Source: an uncultured bacterium (GTDB lineage Bacteria > Actinomycetota > Coriobacteriia > Coriobacteriales > Coriobacteriaceae). Taken from it: a stretch of DNA of 64,000 nt. This document shows, in pieces, positions 17,277-25,402 of the stretch. Numbering within the stretch: the first letter of the stretch is position 1; each line of letters opens with the position of its first letter. A program made the translations under genes and the position numbers. The stretch is taken from positions 1-64,000 of the forward strand of contig CAJMPY010000008.1 in assembly GCA_905215385.1 (NCBI GenBank). Reading direction: 5' to 3'. The notes under the pieces are model-generated. The model ran no database searches. It saw only the letters and a list, made by a program, of their open reading frames with translations, and was not told where the DNA came from.

Positions 17277-18251
17277 TTGAAGACTGTTCATGTTGCCGCT
17301 GGGATCATTCGCAAGGAAGGATCTGACGAGCTGCTTGCCGTGCAGCGCGGCTACGGCAACATGCAGGGACTATGGGAGTTCCCGGGCGGCAAACTTCTGC
17401 GCGGCGAGACACCCGAAGACGCCGTGCGCCGCGAGCTTATGGAAGAGCTACAGGTAAAAGTCACCAACCTGCGTGATTTCTACACCGTTGAGTATGACTA
17501 CCCCGATTTTCATCTCTCCATGGAGTGTTACTACTGCTCGCTCGCCGATGAATCCGATGAGCCCCAGAAACACGACCGCCAGCTTGATATCCGCTGGATT
17601 CCACGCACCTCGCTTGCCACGGTGGAATGGATGCCCGCCGACAAGGGGCTCATTGATGCTCTGATTGAGTTAAAGGAAGATCGGCTTGAGGCAAGCTCCG
17701 CCGATGACGCCGCGCCCAACACAACCGACAAACCCAAGCGTGCACCTAAGCGCCGCAGCAAAAAGCGTCCGAAGCCCGGCCTGCTGGACGGCATCGATAC
17801 CTCGGACCTCTCCGCTGACGAGCGCGAACTGGTCCGCCGTCGCGCCGCCATCAAAAAGTCCATGAAGGGCAACAAGCGCGCCAACACCAAGCCCGAGCTG
17901 CTCGTACGACAGCGCCTGCGCGCAGCGGGCCTTACGGGATATCGCTTGGAATGGAAGGTTCCCGGCAAGCCCGACATCGCCTTCCCCGGCCGCAAGATCG
18001 CCATCTTTGTCAACGGCTGCTTTTGGCATCGCTGCCCCAAGTGCAATCCGAGCCAGCCCAAGCGCAACGTTGAGTTTTGGGAGGCAAAGTTCCGTCGCAA
18101 CGTCGAGCGCGACCGCGCTGCCGTGGCAGCACTCACTCAAATGGGCTGGACGCCCATAACCATCTGGGAATGCGAACTCAAAAAAGACCGTATCGACGCC
18201 ACGATGGAAAAGGTCATCGAGCAGGTGCGGGCTGCAGAGCCGCAGCGCTAA
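17277..18251 (+). CDS. NUDIX hydrolase fused to Vsr-like mismatch endonuclease
   Basis: A 324-residue two-domain protein. Residues 1-130 form a MutT-like NUDIX domain; the box GGKLLRGETPEDAVRREL then MEELQV keeps all catalytic Glu residues, with the late Gly replaced by Gln. A basic linker (about 140-190, KRAPKRRSKKRPK) leads to a Vsr domain (about 195-315) with the start motif TKPELLVRQ. It has the catalytic Asp in VPGKPDIAF, the zinc-site residues in NGCFWHRCPKC, and WECEL. NUDIX MutT enzymes remove oxidised nucleotides; Vsr nicks at T:G mismatches from 5-methylcytosine deamination. The TTG start at 17277 follows GAGAGAGGG; GTG 17259 is less likely. No cytosine methylase gene is nearby. Confidence 0.88.
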   Translation: MKTVHVAAGIIRKEGSDELLAVQRGYGNMQGLWEFPGGKLLRGETPEDAVRRELMEELQVKVTNLRDFYTVEYDYPDFHLSMECYYCSLADESDEPQKHDRQLDIRWIPRTSLATVEWMPADKGLIDALIELKEDRLEASSADDAAPNTTDKPKRAPKRRSKKRPKPGLLDGIDTSDLSADERELVRRRAAIKKSMKGNKRANTKPELLVRQRLRAAGLTGYRLEWKVPGKPDIAFPGRKIAIFVNGCFWHRCPKCNPSQPKRNVEFWEAKFRRNVERDRAAVAALTQMGWTPITIWECELKKDRIDATMEKVIEQVRAAEPQR

Positions 18252-18504
18252 CAGCGAGCATCCACACGCTCCGCACGTCCGCGCCACATCCACGTCACAA
18301 ACCTTAGAAAGTCCTTAAGCCCAAAACCTTTCAAGAGTGTTACTCGATACCTCTGACCTGCAGTTTCATCGTAACACCAAACCAGGTTAAGCCTTTCTTT
18401 AGCGCTTCTTTGAACGGTCCGCTGCATAATACTGCCAACGCACGGGACCTAGCAGCACACCCTGTGCGCAACCTTTTGGTGGACATCGAGGAGGCCGCAT
18501 AAGC
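18252..18504. other. Intergenic region with a small inverted-repeat element
   Basis: GTGTTAC (18337-18343) and GTAACAC (18371-18377) flank ACCTGCAGTTT (18356-18366), close to the ACCTGCGGTTTT core of two larger elements elsewhere. No gene is seen here. Confidence 0.45.
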
Positions 18505-18714
18505 ATGCATTCTTCCAATGACGCAACACAGCAGCCATCCCTAACACATGCAGACCTTTTCTCCTTCCCCCCGACACAGAGAAATGGCCTCCTCGACTCC
18601 CCCACCACAAAAGCAAAACGCTCAACCGACCAGAACCTCAACTTGCGAGCATCGTTCGAAAAGCTCCAAGCATCCCTAAACAAGGCGTTCCCCGAACAGG
18701 CAAGAGCAATCTAA
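18505..18714 (+). CDS. Possible small hypothetical protein (69 aa)
   Basis: An ORF from ATG 18505 with GAGGAGG about 10 nt upstream, ending 25 bp before the AraC gene. The product is polar, rich in Ser, Thr and Asn, with a C-terminal predicted helix (LRASFEKLQASLNKAF). No family recognised; it may be a leader or spurious. Confidence 0.3.
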   Translation: MHSSNDATQQPSLTHADLFSFPPTQRNGLLDSPTTKAKRSTDQNLNLRASFEKLQASLNKAFPEQARAI

Positions 18715-18739
18715 GCCCATCGCGCTTTATACTGATGCC

Positions 18740-19678
18740 ATGCGAAACATGGATCACATAGAATTGCACCGCGGAGGACGCGAGGAAGCGTTTCCCGAGA
18801 CCGCCGATGACTGGCCCTATATTGCCGAACGCGCAGAATTCGCTCGCTATCCGGGCAATTCCGTCCCCTGGCACTGGCATTCCGAAGTTGAGCTTTTCTA
18901 CATGGAGCAGGGAGCGATTGACTATCGAACGCGCGCGGCTCATGAGCACGTACGCTTTGAGGAAGGGTCCGCCGGCTTTATCAACGGCGGCGTTTTGCAC
19001 AGCACGCTGCAATCACCCAATTCGGCACCAGCCATTCAAATGTTGCATATCTTTCAGCCGTCGATGCTCGGCGATCCCGCGGGACGCCTTCAAAAGCGCT
19101 ATATCAATCCTTTACTGCAATGTCGAGGCGTCGATGTGCTCAAATGGTCGCCCACCAACCCCGACGATATGCCCTTTATCGATTTGCTAAAGAGTTCCTT
19201 TAACCACGACCTTCAACGGCCGCAGAACGAGATGGCGCTTCGGAATAGCTTGTCAGAGCTCTGGATTCAGATTTACGCCAAGGCCGAACCGCTCTTTTCC
19301 TCCGACAACGCCTCTTGGATGACCAACCGCGACGTACAGTTCAAGGCAATCCTGGACTATATCCGCGCGAACTATGCAGCCGCTATAGATGTGCCCCAGA
19401 TGGCATCTGCAGCCGGCGTAAGCGAAAGAGAGTGTTACCGCATTATCGAAGCTTGCGCAGGAACGACCCCGGCGGCATATCTGCGCGCATACCGCGTAAA
19501 CCGTGCTTGCGAACTTTTGACACACACCACGCGAACGGTCCAGACAGTCGCGCGCCAATGCGGCTTTGCGACAGCAAGCCATCTTGGCCAGGTATTTAAA
19601 GAACAAATGGGATGCACTCCTTCGAGCTATCGAGCAGCGAGGCAGAATCTCGATAGCACCAGGCAGAAATCCCGCTAG
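18740..19678 (+). CDS. AraC family transcriptional regulator with cupin sensor domain
   Basis: A 312-residue protein with an N-terminal cupin fold (VPWHWHSEVELFYMEQG, about 45-60, then GSAGFINGGVLHS). The C-terminal AraC pair of helix-turn-helix motifs spans about 205-300, including VARQCGFATASHLGQVFKE and GCTPSSYR. It probably senses a sugar or other small ligand through the cupin and activates a nearby promoter. The HAD phosphatase follows 56 nt downstream on the same strand and may be a target or partner. Confidence 0.9.
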   Translation: MRNMDHIELHRGGREEAFPETADDWPYIAERAEFARYPGNSVPWHWHSEVELFYMEQGAIDYRTRAAHEHVRFEEGSAGFINGGVLHSTLQSPNSAPAIQMLHIFQPSMLGDPAGRLQKRYINPLLQCRGVDVLKWSPTNPDDMPFIDLLKSSFNHDLQRPQNEMALRNSLSELWIQIYAKAEPLFSSDNASWMTNRDVQFKAILDYIRANYAAAIDVPQMASAAGVSERECYRIIEACAGTTPAAYLRAYRVNRACELLTHTTRTVQTVARQCGFATASHLGQVFKEQMGCTPSSYRAARQNLDSTRQKSR

Positions 19679-19734
19679 CCTTTCTTCTGTCACCGCATCA
19701 AACTTGCAGGCAAACAACAGAGAGGAGCAATCAT

Positions 19735-20358
19735 ATGAAGCACTTTGACCATATCGTATTTGACGTTGATGGGACATTGGCAGATACAGAAGAAAGCGTT
19801 CTATCATCGCTTGTCCAGATTGTCCAAGAAGAGACCGGCAAAACGCTCCCCCGACACGAGCTTGAATTTGCCCTCGGCATACCCGGCAAGGATGCCCTTG
19901 AGAAACTTGGAATCTACTCGCAGGCAACGTTGGATCGCTGGTGCCAAGTTGCCGCCAGCTTTAAAAGCACCATCAGCGTGTTTCCAGGTTTGCTTGAAGT
20001 CATCGCAACACTCGCCGATAGCGGCTGCAAACTTGGCATCGTCTCCTCACGTGCGCGCGACGAATACACAAAAGAAATTGCACCCCTTGGTTTCGATAAG
20101 TATTTTGAGCACATCATCCTTGTCGAAGACACAACCGAACATAAACCCGCACCCGCACCCATGCTCGAATATCTCCGGCGTACGGGCGCGAATCCTGGCA
20201 ACGTCGTCTACGTTGGCGACACCGTCTACGACGAACAATGCGCAACTTCGGCAGGGGTCAGTTTTGCCAGAGCGGCATGGGGATCACACCAAGACATCCC
20301 AAACGCCACCTACAACCTCAAAACCCCCAACGACCTGCTAACCCTAACAACCAAGTAA
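19735..20358 (+). CDS. HAD family hydrolase, phosphoglycolate phosphatase-like
   Basis: A 207-residue haloacid dehalogenase-type phosphatase. Motif I is FDVDGTLADT (residues 8-17, nucleophile Asp), motif II is GIVSSRARD, motif III Lys lies in TEHKPAPAPM, and motif IV is VYVGDTVYD. A helical cap between motifs I and II places it in subclass I with Gph/PGMB-like enzymes. The start at 19735 follows AGAGGAG. The substrate is a small phosphorylated metabolite, not identifiable here. Confidence 0.9.
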   Translation: MKHFDHIVFDVDGTLADTEESVLSSLVQIVQEETGKTLPRHELEFALGIPGKDALEKLGIYSQATLDRWCQVAASFKSTISVFPGLLEVIATLADSGCKLGIVSSRARDEYTKEIAPLGFDKYFEHIILVEDTTEHKPAPAPMLEYLRRTGANPGNVVYVGDTVYDEQCATSAGVSFARAAWGSHQDIPNATYNLKTPNDLLTLTTK

Positions 20359-20522
20359 CCCCCGCGTCCCACCCTTTCAGCCCCAACGCCACAAGGGCGA
20401 TTGAGCAGGACGGCTTGGGCGGGTCCCCGTACTTAGTTTCCAAAATCATTCCGCAGCGCGAAGGCTTCTTATTATTTTCAGACCTAACGCCACAAGGGCG
20501 ACGACCTCGAGTAGGTCAACTT

Positions 20523-20647
20523 GGGAGGGATGAGGGCTTAGTTCCCCAATCTTTCCGCAGGGGGCAAAAAGCCTCGCCGCACGAAGTGCGCAGCGAGGCT
20601 TTTTGCATGCCCGAGGACGATTGGGGAACTAAGCCCTCATCCCTCCC
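20523..20647. repeat. 29-bp perfect inverted repeat enclosing a terminator
   Basis: Arms 20523-20551 and 20619-20647 are perfectly complementary over 29 bp (core GATGAGGGCTTAGTTCCCCA). Upstream (20385-20480) lies a diverged direct copy of the left part: AACGCCACAAGGGCGA occurs at 20386 and 20487, each followed by CTTAGTTyCC and TTCCGCAG. No coding potential seen. Confidence 0.8.
20564..20606. terminator. Bidirectional terminator between the HAD and aldolase genes
   Basis: GCAAAAAGCCTCGC and GCGAGGCTTTTTGC form 14-bp perfect arms, with further inner pairing CGCAC/GTGCG. A and T tracts lie within the stem ends. It lies between convergent genes, inside the larger 29-bp inverted repeat. Confidence 0.85.
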
Positions 20648-20680
20648 CGGGATCTATTTTGAGTCGGAGTACCCTTGCTG

Positions 20681-21538
20681 TTACTCTGCTTTGCCCACAG
20701 AGTTGAGGTTGGTCATGCGGATCTTAACCAGCTCGGTGATCTCGCGCATGCCCTCCTTGGCCGGCTTCTTGGGATCGAAGCAGGCGGGGTTCTCGGCCAT
20801 GTAGGCCATGAAGCCCTTGGTGTAGGCCTGACGCAGCTCGGTGGCGTAGTTAACCTTGCAGATGCCGTTCTTCACGGCCTCGGCAACCTGCTCATCGGGC
20901 ACACCGGAGGTACCGTGCAGAACCAGCGGCACGTCGACGGCGTCGCGGATGGCCTTGACCACGGACTGCTCGATGTGCGGATCGCTCGTGTACACGCCGT
21001 GGCTGGTGCCAACGCCAATAGCGAGGGAGGTGCAGCCAGTGCGCTCGACGAACTCCTTGGCCTCGGCCGGATCGGTGTAGGGGCTCTCGCCCTCAACCGC
21101 GGGACCGTCGTCCTCCTTGCCGCCAACCTTGCCGAGCTCGGCCTCGACGGGCACGCCCATGGCGCGGCCAGCGTCGGCGACGGACTTGGTCAGGGCAATG
21201 TTGTCCTCGAAGGACTCGTGCGAACCGTCGATCATAACGGAGGTGTAGCCAGTGCGGAAAGCCTGCATGCAGCGGTCATAGCCATCGCCGTGATCGAGGT
21301 GCAGAGCGACGGGCACGGAAGCGCGCTCGGCGGCAGCCTTGACCATGCCGTAGAAGTAGTCCAGACCAGCGGTCTTGATGGTGCCCGGGGTGGTCTGCAT
21401 GATGACGGGGGACTTGGTCTCCTCGGCAGCGGCCAGAACGGCCATAACAAACTCGAGGTTCTCGACGTTGAACGCGCCGACGGCGTAGTGGCCGGCCTGA
21501 GCGTCCTTGAGCATCTTTTCGGTGGTAACAAGTGCCAT
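20681..21538 (-). CDS. Class II fructose/tagatose-bisphosphate aldolase
   Basis: A 285-residue zinc-dependent aldolase. Zinc and catalytic motifs visible are LHLDHGDGYD (about 80-89), VEAELGKVGGKED, GVGTSHGVY and VLHGTSGVPD, then NYATELR. Length and motif order resemble GatY/KbaY tagatose-bisphosphate aldolases as well as class II Fba enzymes, and sequence alone does not decide. The window holds lacAB, two lacC genes and agaS but no class I LacD, so this enzyme is the best local candidate to split tagatose-1,6-bisphosphate. The ATG at 21538 follows GGAGAGGAGC. It is divergent from a DeoR regulator. Confidence 0.88.
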   Translation of the reverse strand: MALVTTEKMLKDAQAGHYAVGAFNVENLEFVMAVLAAAEETKSPVIMQTTPGTIKTAGLDYFYGMVKAAAERASVPVALHLDHGDGYDRCMQAFRTGYTSVMIDGSHESFEDNIALTKSVADAGRAMGVPVEAELGKVGGKEDDGPAVEGESPYTDPAEAKEFVERTGCTSLAIGVGTSHGVYTSDPHIEQSVVKAIRDAVDVPLVLHGTSGVPDEQVAEAVKNGICKVNYATELRQAYTKGFMAYMAENPACFDPKKPAKEGMREITELVKIRMTNLNSVGKAE

Positions 21539-21873
21539 GAGCGTTTGCTCCTCTCCCTCGCCCGCATCTGGACATCGGGCGTAGTTGTTCACAAGGCGTT
21601 TTACCTTGTGTTTTGCTGCACTTATTGTATGAAATTCAGCGGCTTTGCACGTGCGAGATATTGAGCCCATGCAGGTCAATACAGCCGTTTTTGAAAAGTA
21701 AACGGAAGGAATTGGAGCCGAGTGGGCGTGTTCGATATTGAATTTTGGGCGTTCGAGGTCTTTCTTTTATAGAAAAAGTAAGTAATCGAAAGGCGTTTTC
21801 TTACTTAAAAAGAAAATGAACGAAAATAGACTCAACACAATTCCTGCAAATTTCAGACGATGATGGAGCGGGT
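21539..21873. promoter_or_regulatory. Divergent control region, aldolase / DeoR regulator
   Basis: An AT-rich 335-bp gap with inverted pairs TTTCT/AGAAA (21761-21775) and AAGTAAG/CTTACTT (21776-21806), plus two GTTCGA boxes at about 21730 and 21751. These are candidate operators for the divergent DeoR protein. Confidence 0.45.
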
Positions 21874-22677
21874 ATGGCCCATGCAACAACCCGAGCTTTC
21901 GCCGATGAGCGTCGTGCCGCCATTATGGAAATGCTCGAACATAACGCCTCGGTGCAGGTAGCAGAAATCGCCCAGACCTTTGGCGTGTCCTCCGTTACCG
22001 CCCGCGCCGACCTAGACGCGCTCGCCGAGTCCGGCAAGCTGCGCCGCACGCATGGCGGCGCCGTGTCGCTCCAGAAGCGACTGACCGTATCCACCCAGGA
22101 TCGCCGCATCAACGTCAATGTCGCCGCCAAGCAGGCCATCGCACAAAGCGCCATCGAACTCGTCAATGACGGCGACACGCTGCTCGTCGACTCGGGCACC
22201 ACAGCGCTCGAGTTTGTCCGGCTCCTCGACCAGCGCGATGGCATCACCGTCATCACGGCCGACATTACCATTGCCGATTACATCGACGAGAGCATGCCCT
22301 CAGTCGATGTCGTCATGCTGGGCGGGGCACTGCGCAAAGGTCATCGCTATCTGTACGGCCCACTTACCATGCAAGCGCTCCAAATGGTCCACGCCGACCT
22401 TGCCGTCATGTGCCCCGGCGCCTTTGTTCCCGGCTGCGGCTTTACGACCGACTTTCCGCAGATGGCCGAGACCAAAGCGGCTATGGTCGGTGCCGCTCGT
22501 CAAAGCGTGGCCCTCATGGACGCCAGCAAGGTCAACGGACGGGGCATGTACCGCTTTGCCGAGCTGACCGACGTCAACGCCATCGTGATGGACCGTGACC
22601 CCGATCACGCCGTCGCCATCTCAATCGCCGAGACCGTCGACAACGCCCGCCCAAATCTCGTCATCGCCGGCGCTTAA
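21874..22677 (+). CDS. DeoR/GlpR family transcriptional regulator
   Basis: A 267-residue regulator with an N-terminal DeoR winged helix-turn-helix (RRAAIMEMLEHN ... FGVSSVTARADLDALAESG, then RRTHGGA) and a C-terminal DeoRC sugar-phosphate sensor (LLVDSGTTALEF). Family members usually repress sugar catabolic genes and are relieved by a phosphosugar. Divergence from the aldolase gene suggests it controls that gene. Confidence 0.92.
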   Translation: MAHATTRAFADERRAAIMEMLEHNASVQVAEIAQTFGVSSVTARADLDALAESGKLRRTHGGAVSLQKRLTVSTQDRRINVNVAAKQAIAQSAIELVNDGDTLLVDSGTTALEFVRLLDQRDGITVITADITIADYIDESMPSVDVVMLGGALRKGHRYLYGPLTMQALQMVHADLAVMCPGAFVPGCGFTTDFPQMAETKAAMVGAARQSVALMDASKVNGRGMYRFAELTDVNAIVMDRDPDHAVAISIAETVDNARPNLVIAGA

Positions 22678-22681
22678 ACAA

Positions 22682-22720
22682 AAACCACCACAAAGGTGCC
22701 TGTCCCCTTTGTGGTGGTTT
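22682..22720. terminator. Bidirectional terminator between the DeoR and flavodiiron genes
   Basis: AAACCACCACAAAGG and its perfect complement (15 bp) enclose a 9-nt loop. It is the same hairpin type as at 1451-1490 and lies between convergent genes. Confidence 0.85.
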
Positions 22721-22743
22721 GAGCGTTAAACGTGAACGTATCG

Positions 22744-23904
22744 CTACTTGGAGAGCTCGTCAGCGAGGGCCTCAATCTGGGCGCGCGATGCGTCGTTGAG
22801 CGAACCCAGGACGGTCACCTTGTTCTGCGTCAGCGTGATGTCTTTCATACCCTCGAGTTCCTTGGTCATAACCTTAGCGGCGGCAGGTGCCCAAGAACCG
22901 GCCTCGACGAGCGCCACGGTGCGGTTCTGGTAGGCATGCTCGGCGAGCGTGTGGATGAAGGTGCTCATAAACGGGAAGATCTCGCCCTGATAGGTGATGG
23001 AGGCGAGCACCAGACGGTCGTAGCGGAACGCATCCTCAACGGCCTCGGCCATGTCGTCGCGAGCTAGGTCAAAGACGGAAACCTTCTGGCCGCGAGCCTC
23101 GAGCGCAGATGCAAGCTCCTCGACGGCAGCCTTCAGGTGGCCGTAGACGCTCGCGTAGGCAATGGTGATGCCCTCGTCCTCGGGCTGATAGCTCGACCAG
23201 GTGTTGTAGGTGTCGAGGTAGTAGCCCAGGTTCTCGGTCAGCACGGGGCCATGAAGCGGGCAGATGATCTGGATGTCCAGGTCGGCGGCCTTCTTGAGCA
23301 CGGCCTGCACAAACTTGCCGAACTTGCCCACGATGCCAAAGTAGTAACGGCGCGCCTCGCAGGCCCACCCTTCCGGATCCTCGATGTCGTTGGCGCCAAA
23401 CTTGCCAAAGCCGTCGGCACTAAAGAGCACCTTGTCGGTAGCCTCGTAGGAGAAGAGTACCTCGGGCCAGTGAACGTTGGGGGCGCCGACAAAGGTCAGG
23501 CTGTGGCCACCCAGATCAAGCACGTCGCCCTCTTTGACAACCATCTTGCGCTCGGGGAAGTCGGTGCCAAAGTAGTTGACCATCATGCGGAAGGCGCCCA
23601 TGCTTGCCACAATCTGCGCCTGGGGATAGCGCTCCATAAAGGCGGCGATGCCGGCGGAGTGATCGGGCTCCATGTGATGGATGACCAGGTAGTCGGGCGT
23701 GCGGCCGTCGAGTACGGTCTCGAGGTTGCCGAGCCACTCGTCGACAAATCCGCCATCGACCGAATCGGCGACAGCGATCTTCTCGCCCAAGATAACGTAG
23801 CTGTTGTATGCCATACCGTTCTCGGACACGTCGTACTGGCCCTCGAACAGGTCGATGTCATGATCGTCAACGCCAATGTAGCGGATATCCTTGGTGATCT
23901 CCAT
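22744..23904 (-). CDS. Flavodiiron protein (A-type flavoprotein, FprA-like)
   Basis: A 386-residue protein. The N-terminal metallo-beta-lactamase-like diiron domain has the ligand motif HHMEPDHSAG (H-x-E-x-D-H, about residues 80-88) and NVHWPEVLF; the C-terminal flavodoxin domain starts near IAYASVYGHLKAAVEELA. Such proteins reduce oxygen to water or NO to nitrous oxide and protect anaerobes. The ATG at 23904 follows AGGAGG by 9 nt. It has no rubredoxin extension, so an external electron donor is needed. Single-gene unit. Confidence 0.92.
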   Translation of the reverse strand: MEITKDIRYIGVDDHDIDLFEGQYDVSENGMAYNSYVILGEKIAVADSVDGGFVDEWLGNLETVLDGRTPDYLVIHHMEPDHSAGIAAFMERYPQAQIVASMGAFRMMVNYFGTDFPERKMVVKEGDVLDLGGHSLTFVGAPNVHWPEVLFSYEATDKVLFSADGFGKFGANDIEDPEGWACEARRYYFGIVGKFGKFVQAVLKKAADLDIQIICPLHGPVLTENLGYYLDTYNTWSSYQPEDEGITIAYASVYGHLKAAVEELASALEARGQKVSVFDLARDDMAEAVEDAFRYDRLVLASITYQGEIFPFMSTFIHTLAEHAYQNRTVALVEAGSWAPAAAKVMTKELEGMKDITLTQNKVTVLGSLNDASRAQIEALADELSK

Positions 23905-24033
23905 CAGGCAAAGCCTCCTAGATAGACAAATGAACCCGTCTATCATAGCACTCGCCTTCATAGTCACGGCTATCTGCCGGCATCCTTACCGATTGTTATT
24001 GATATGCAACGCCGAGCCGTTGACCTGCGAAAA

Positions 24034-25065
24034 CTATGCGCGCGGCGCTGCCGTGGTGTGTCGAACGATGAGCTGACCGGGAATACGAATGGCGACGGTT
24101 TTGTCCGATGCCCCCGCCTTGGGAACTGCGCGCTCGAACACCTCGCGCCCGCGCTGATGCAGATCGAATCGAACGGTCGTGAGCTCGTTATGTGCGACAA
24201 AGTCGTCGAGCGAATCGTCGACGCCCACCACGCTCACATCCTCGGGCACGCGCAAGCCGCTATCGCGCAGCGCGGCAATGGCGCCGTTTGCCATCTGGTC
24301 GTTTGCCGCGTAAATCGCCGTCATGGTGCGGTCGTGCTCAGCCAAGTACCGAGCGGCCTCGTAGCCGCTGTTGGCAGACCAGTCGCCCTCGAGTGGCTCT
24401 ACCGTCTCGATGTGTTTACGCTCGAGTGTATCTTGCCAACCGGCGCGACGAAATTGCTCGTCGACCGAGAACGACGGGCCGCCAATATAGCGAATCTGCT
24501 CGTGCCCCAGCTCAAACAGGTGATCCATAAGCAATAGCGAGCAGCCGTAATGGTCGGAATCGACCGTGGTCACGCGCGGATGCGCGTACATGGTAACGAT
24601 GACCGTTCCAATGCCCGGCAACGGATCGAACGTCTCAAAATCGGGCGCCATGCGACTCATGCCGATGATGATACCGTCCACGGGCAGCGCGGCCATACGA
24701 CGCGTGGCCTCGGCAAGCGAAAACTCCTCGGTCTTGGACATCTCGACCAGCGTGATGGCGCAGCCGTGCTCGCGGGCCGCGCTGGCAATGCCGTCGATCA
24801 TCGTCAGGTTGCCAAACTTGGTGACATCGTTGACACACAGGCCGACCGAATGGTAACGACCATCGCGCAGCGAACGACCGGCATAACTCGGACGGAAGCC
24901 GAGCTCTTGCATAGCGGCTTGCACGCGCTGGCGCGTCTGCTCGTTGACGTTAGGAAGGCCGTTGGCAACGCGCGAGACCGTCTGCTGCGAAACACCGGCA
25001 GCACGGGCAACGTCGGCCATGGAAACCGGACGCGTACCTGTATCGTTGGAAGGGCGCCTTGCCAC
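24034..25065 (-). CDS. LacI family transcriptional regulator (galKT side)
   Basis: A 343-residue protein with LacI HTH (SMADVARAAGVSQQTVSRVANG) and a periplasmic-binding-like effector domain. The GTG at 25065 is preferred because AAGGTGA precedes it and the product then has normal length; the frame remains open to 25314 across operator-like DNA. It is related to the LacI protein at 33755-34759 (shared FxPSYAGRSLR type motif). It is divergent from galK, and three TGTTAACGTACTC boxes in the shared gap are likely operators. The inducer may be galactose or a derivative. Confidence 0.9.
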   Translation of the reverse strand: MARRPSNDTGTRPVSMADVARAAGVSQQTVSRVANGLPNVNEQTRQRVQAAMQELGFRPSYAGRSLRDGRYHSVGLCVNDVTKFGNLTMIDGIASAAREHGCAITLVEMSKTEEFSLAEATRRMAALPVDGIIIGMSRMAPDFETFDPLPGIGTVIVTMYAHPRVTTVDSDHYGCSLLLMDHLFELGHEQIRYIGGPSFSVDEQFRRAGWQDTLERKHIETVEPLEGDWSANSGYEAARYLAEHDRTMTAIYAANDQMANGAIAALRDSGLRVPEDVSVVGVDDSLDDFVAHNELTTVRFDLHQRGREVFERAVPKAGASDKTVAIRIPGQLIVRHTTAAPRA

Positions 25066-25402
25066 AAAATCACCTTCGCTCTTGCGGGATCTGAATAGCG
25101 TGAATGTTTGCCCGGGCAGAAACATGCCCCGCGCCGAGCCCGCTATCGTCGGACGCATGTTAACGTACTCTACTTTTTCTATCTGCATCTCTTCTGCTTT
25201 ATAAGTCCATACGGCAATACCGTTCACGGCTGAATTTCTACCGATTACCAGATTCTCAAAAAGTGATAAGTGTTGTGTTATGAGTACGTTAACATAGCCC
25301 GTAACGTGCGGCATCGTAGATGCTGAGTTTATGCCGCTTCAGATTGTTAACGTACTCACTACGACGGAAAACTCGTCAGTCTGCGCCAAGGAAAGGACCC
25401 TC
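25066..25402. promoter_or_regulatory. Divergent control region of LacI regulator / galKT
   Basis: Three copies of GTTAACGTACTC lie at 25159-25170, 25282-25293 (inverted) and 25346-25357, each extended as wTGTTAACGTACTCw with a central ACGT. ACCGTTCACGGC is at 25219-25230. The copy at 25346 is 46 bp before the galK start, a good repressor position. Confidence 0.7.
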
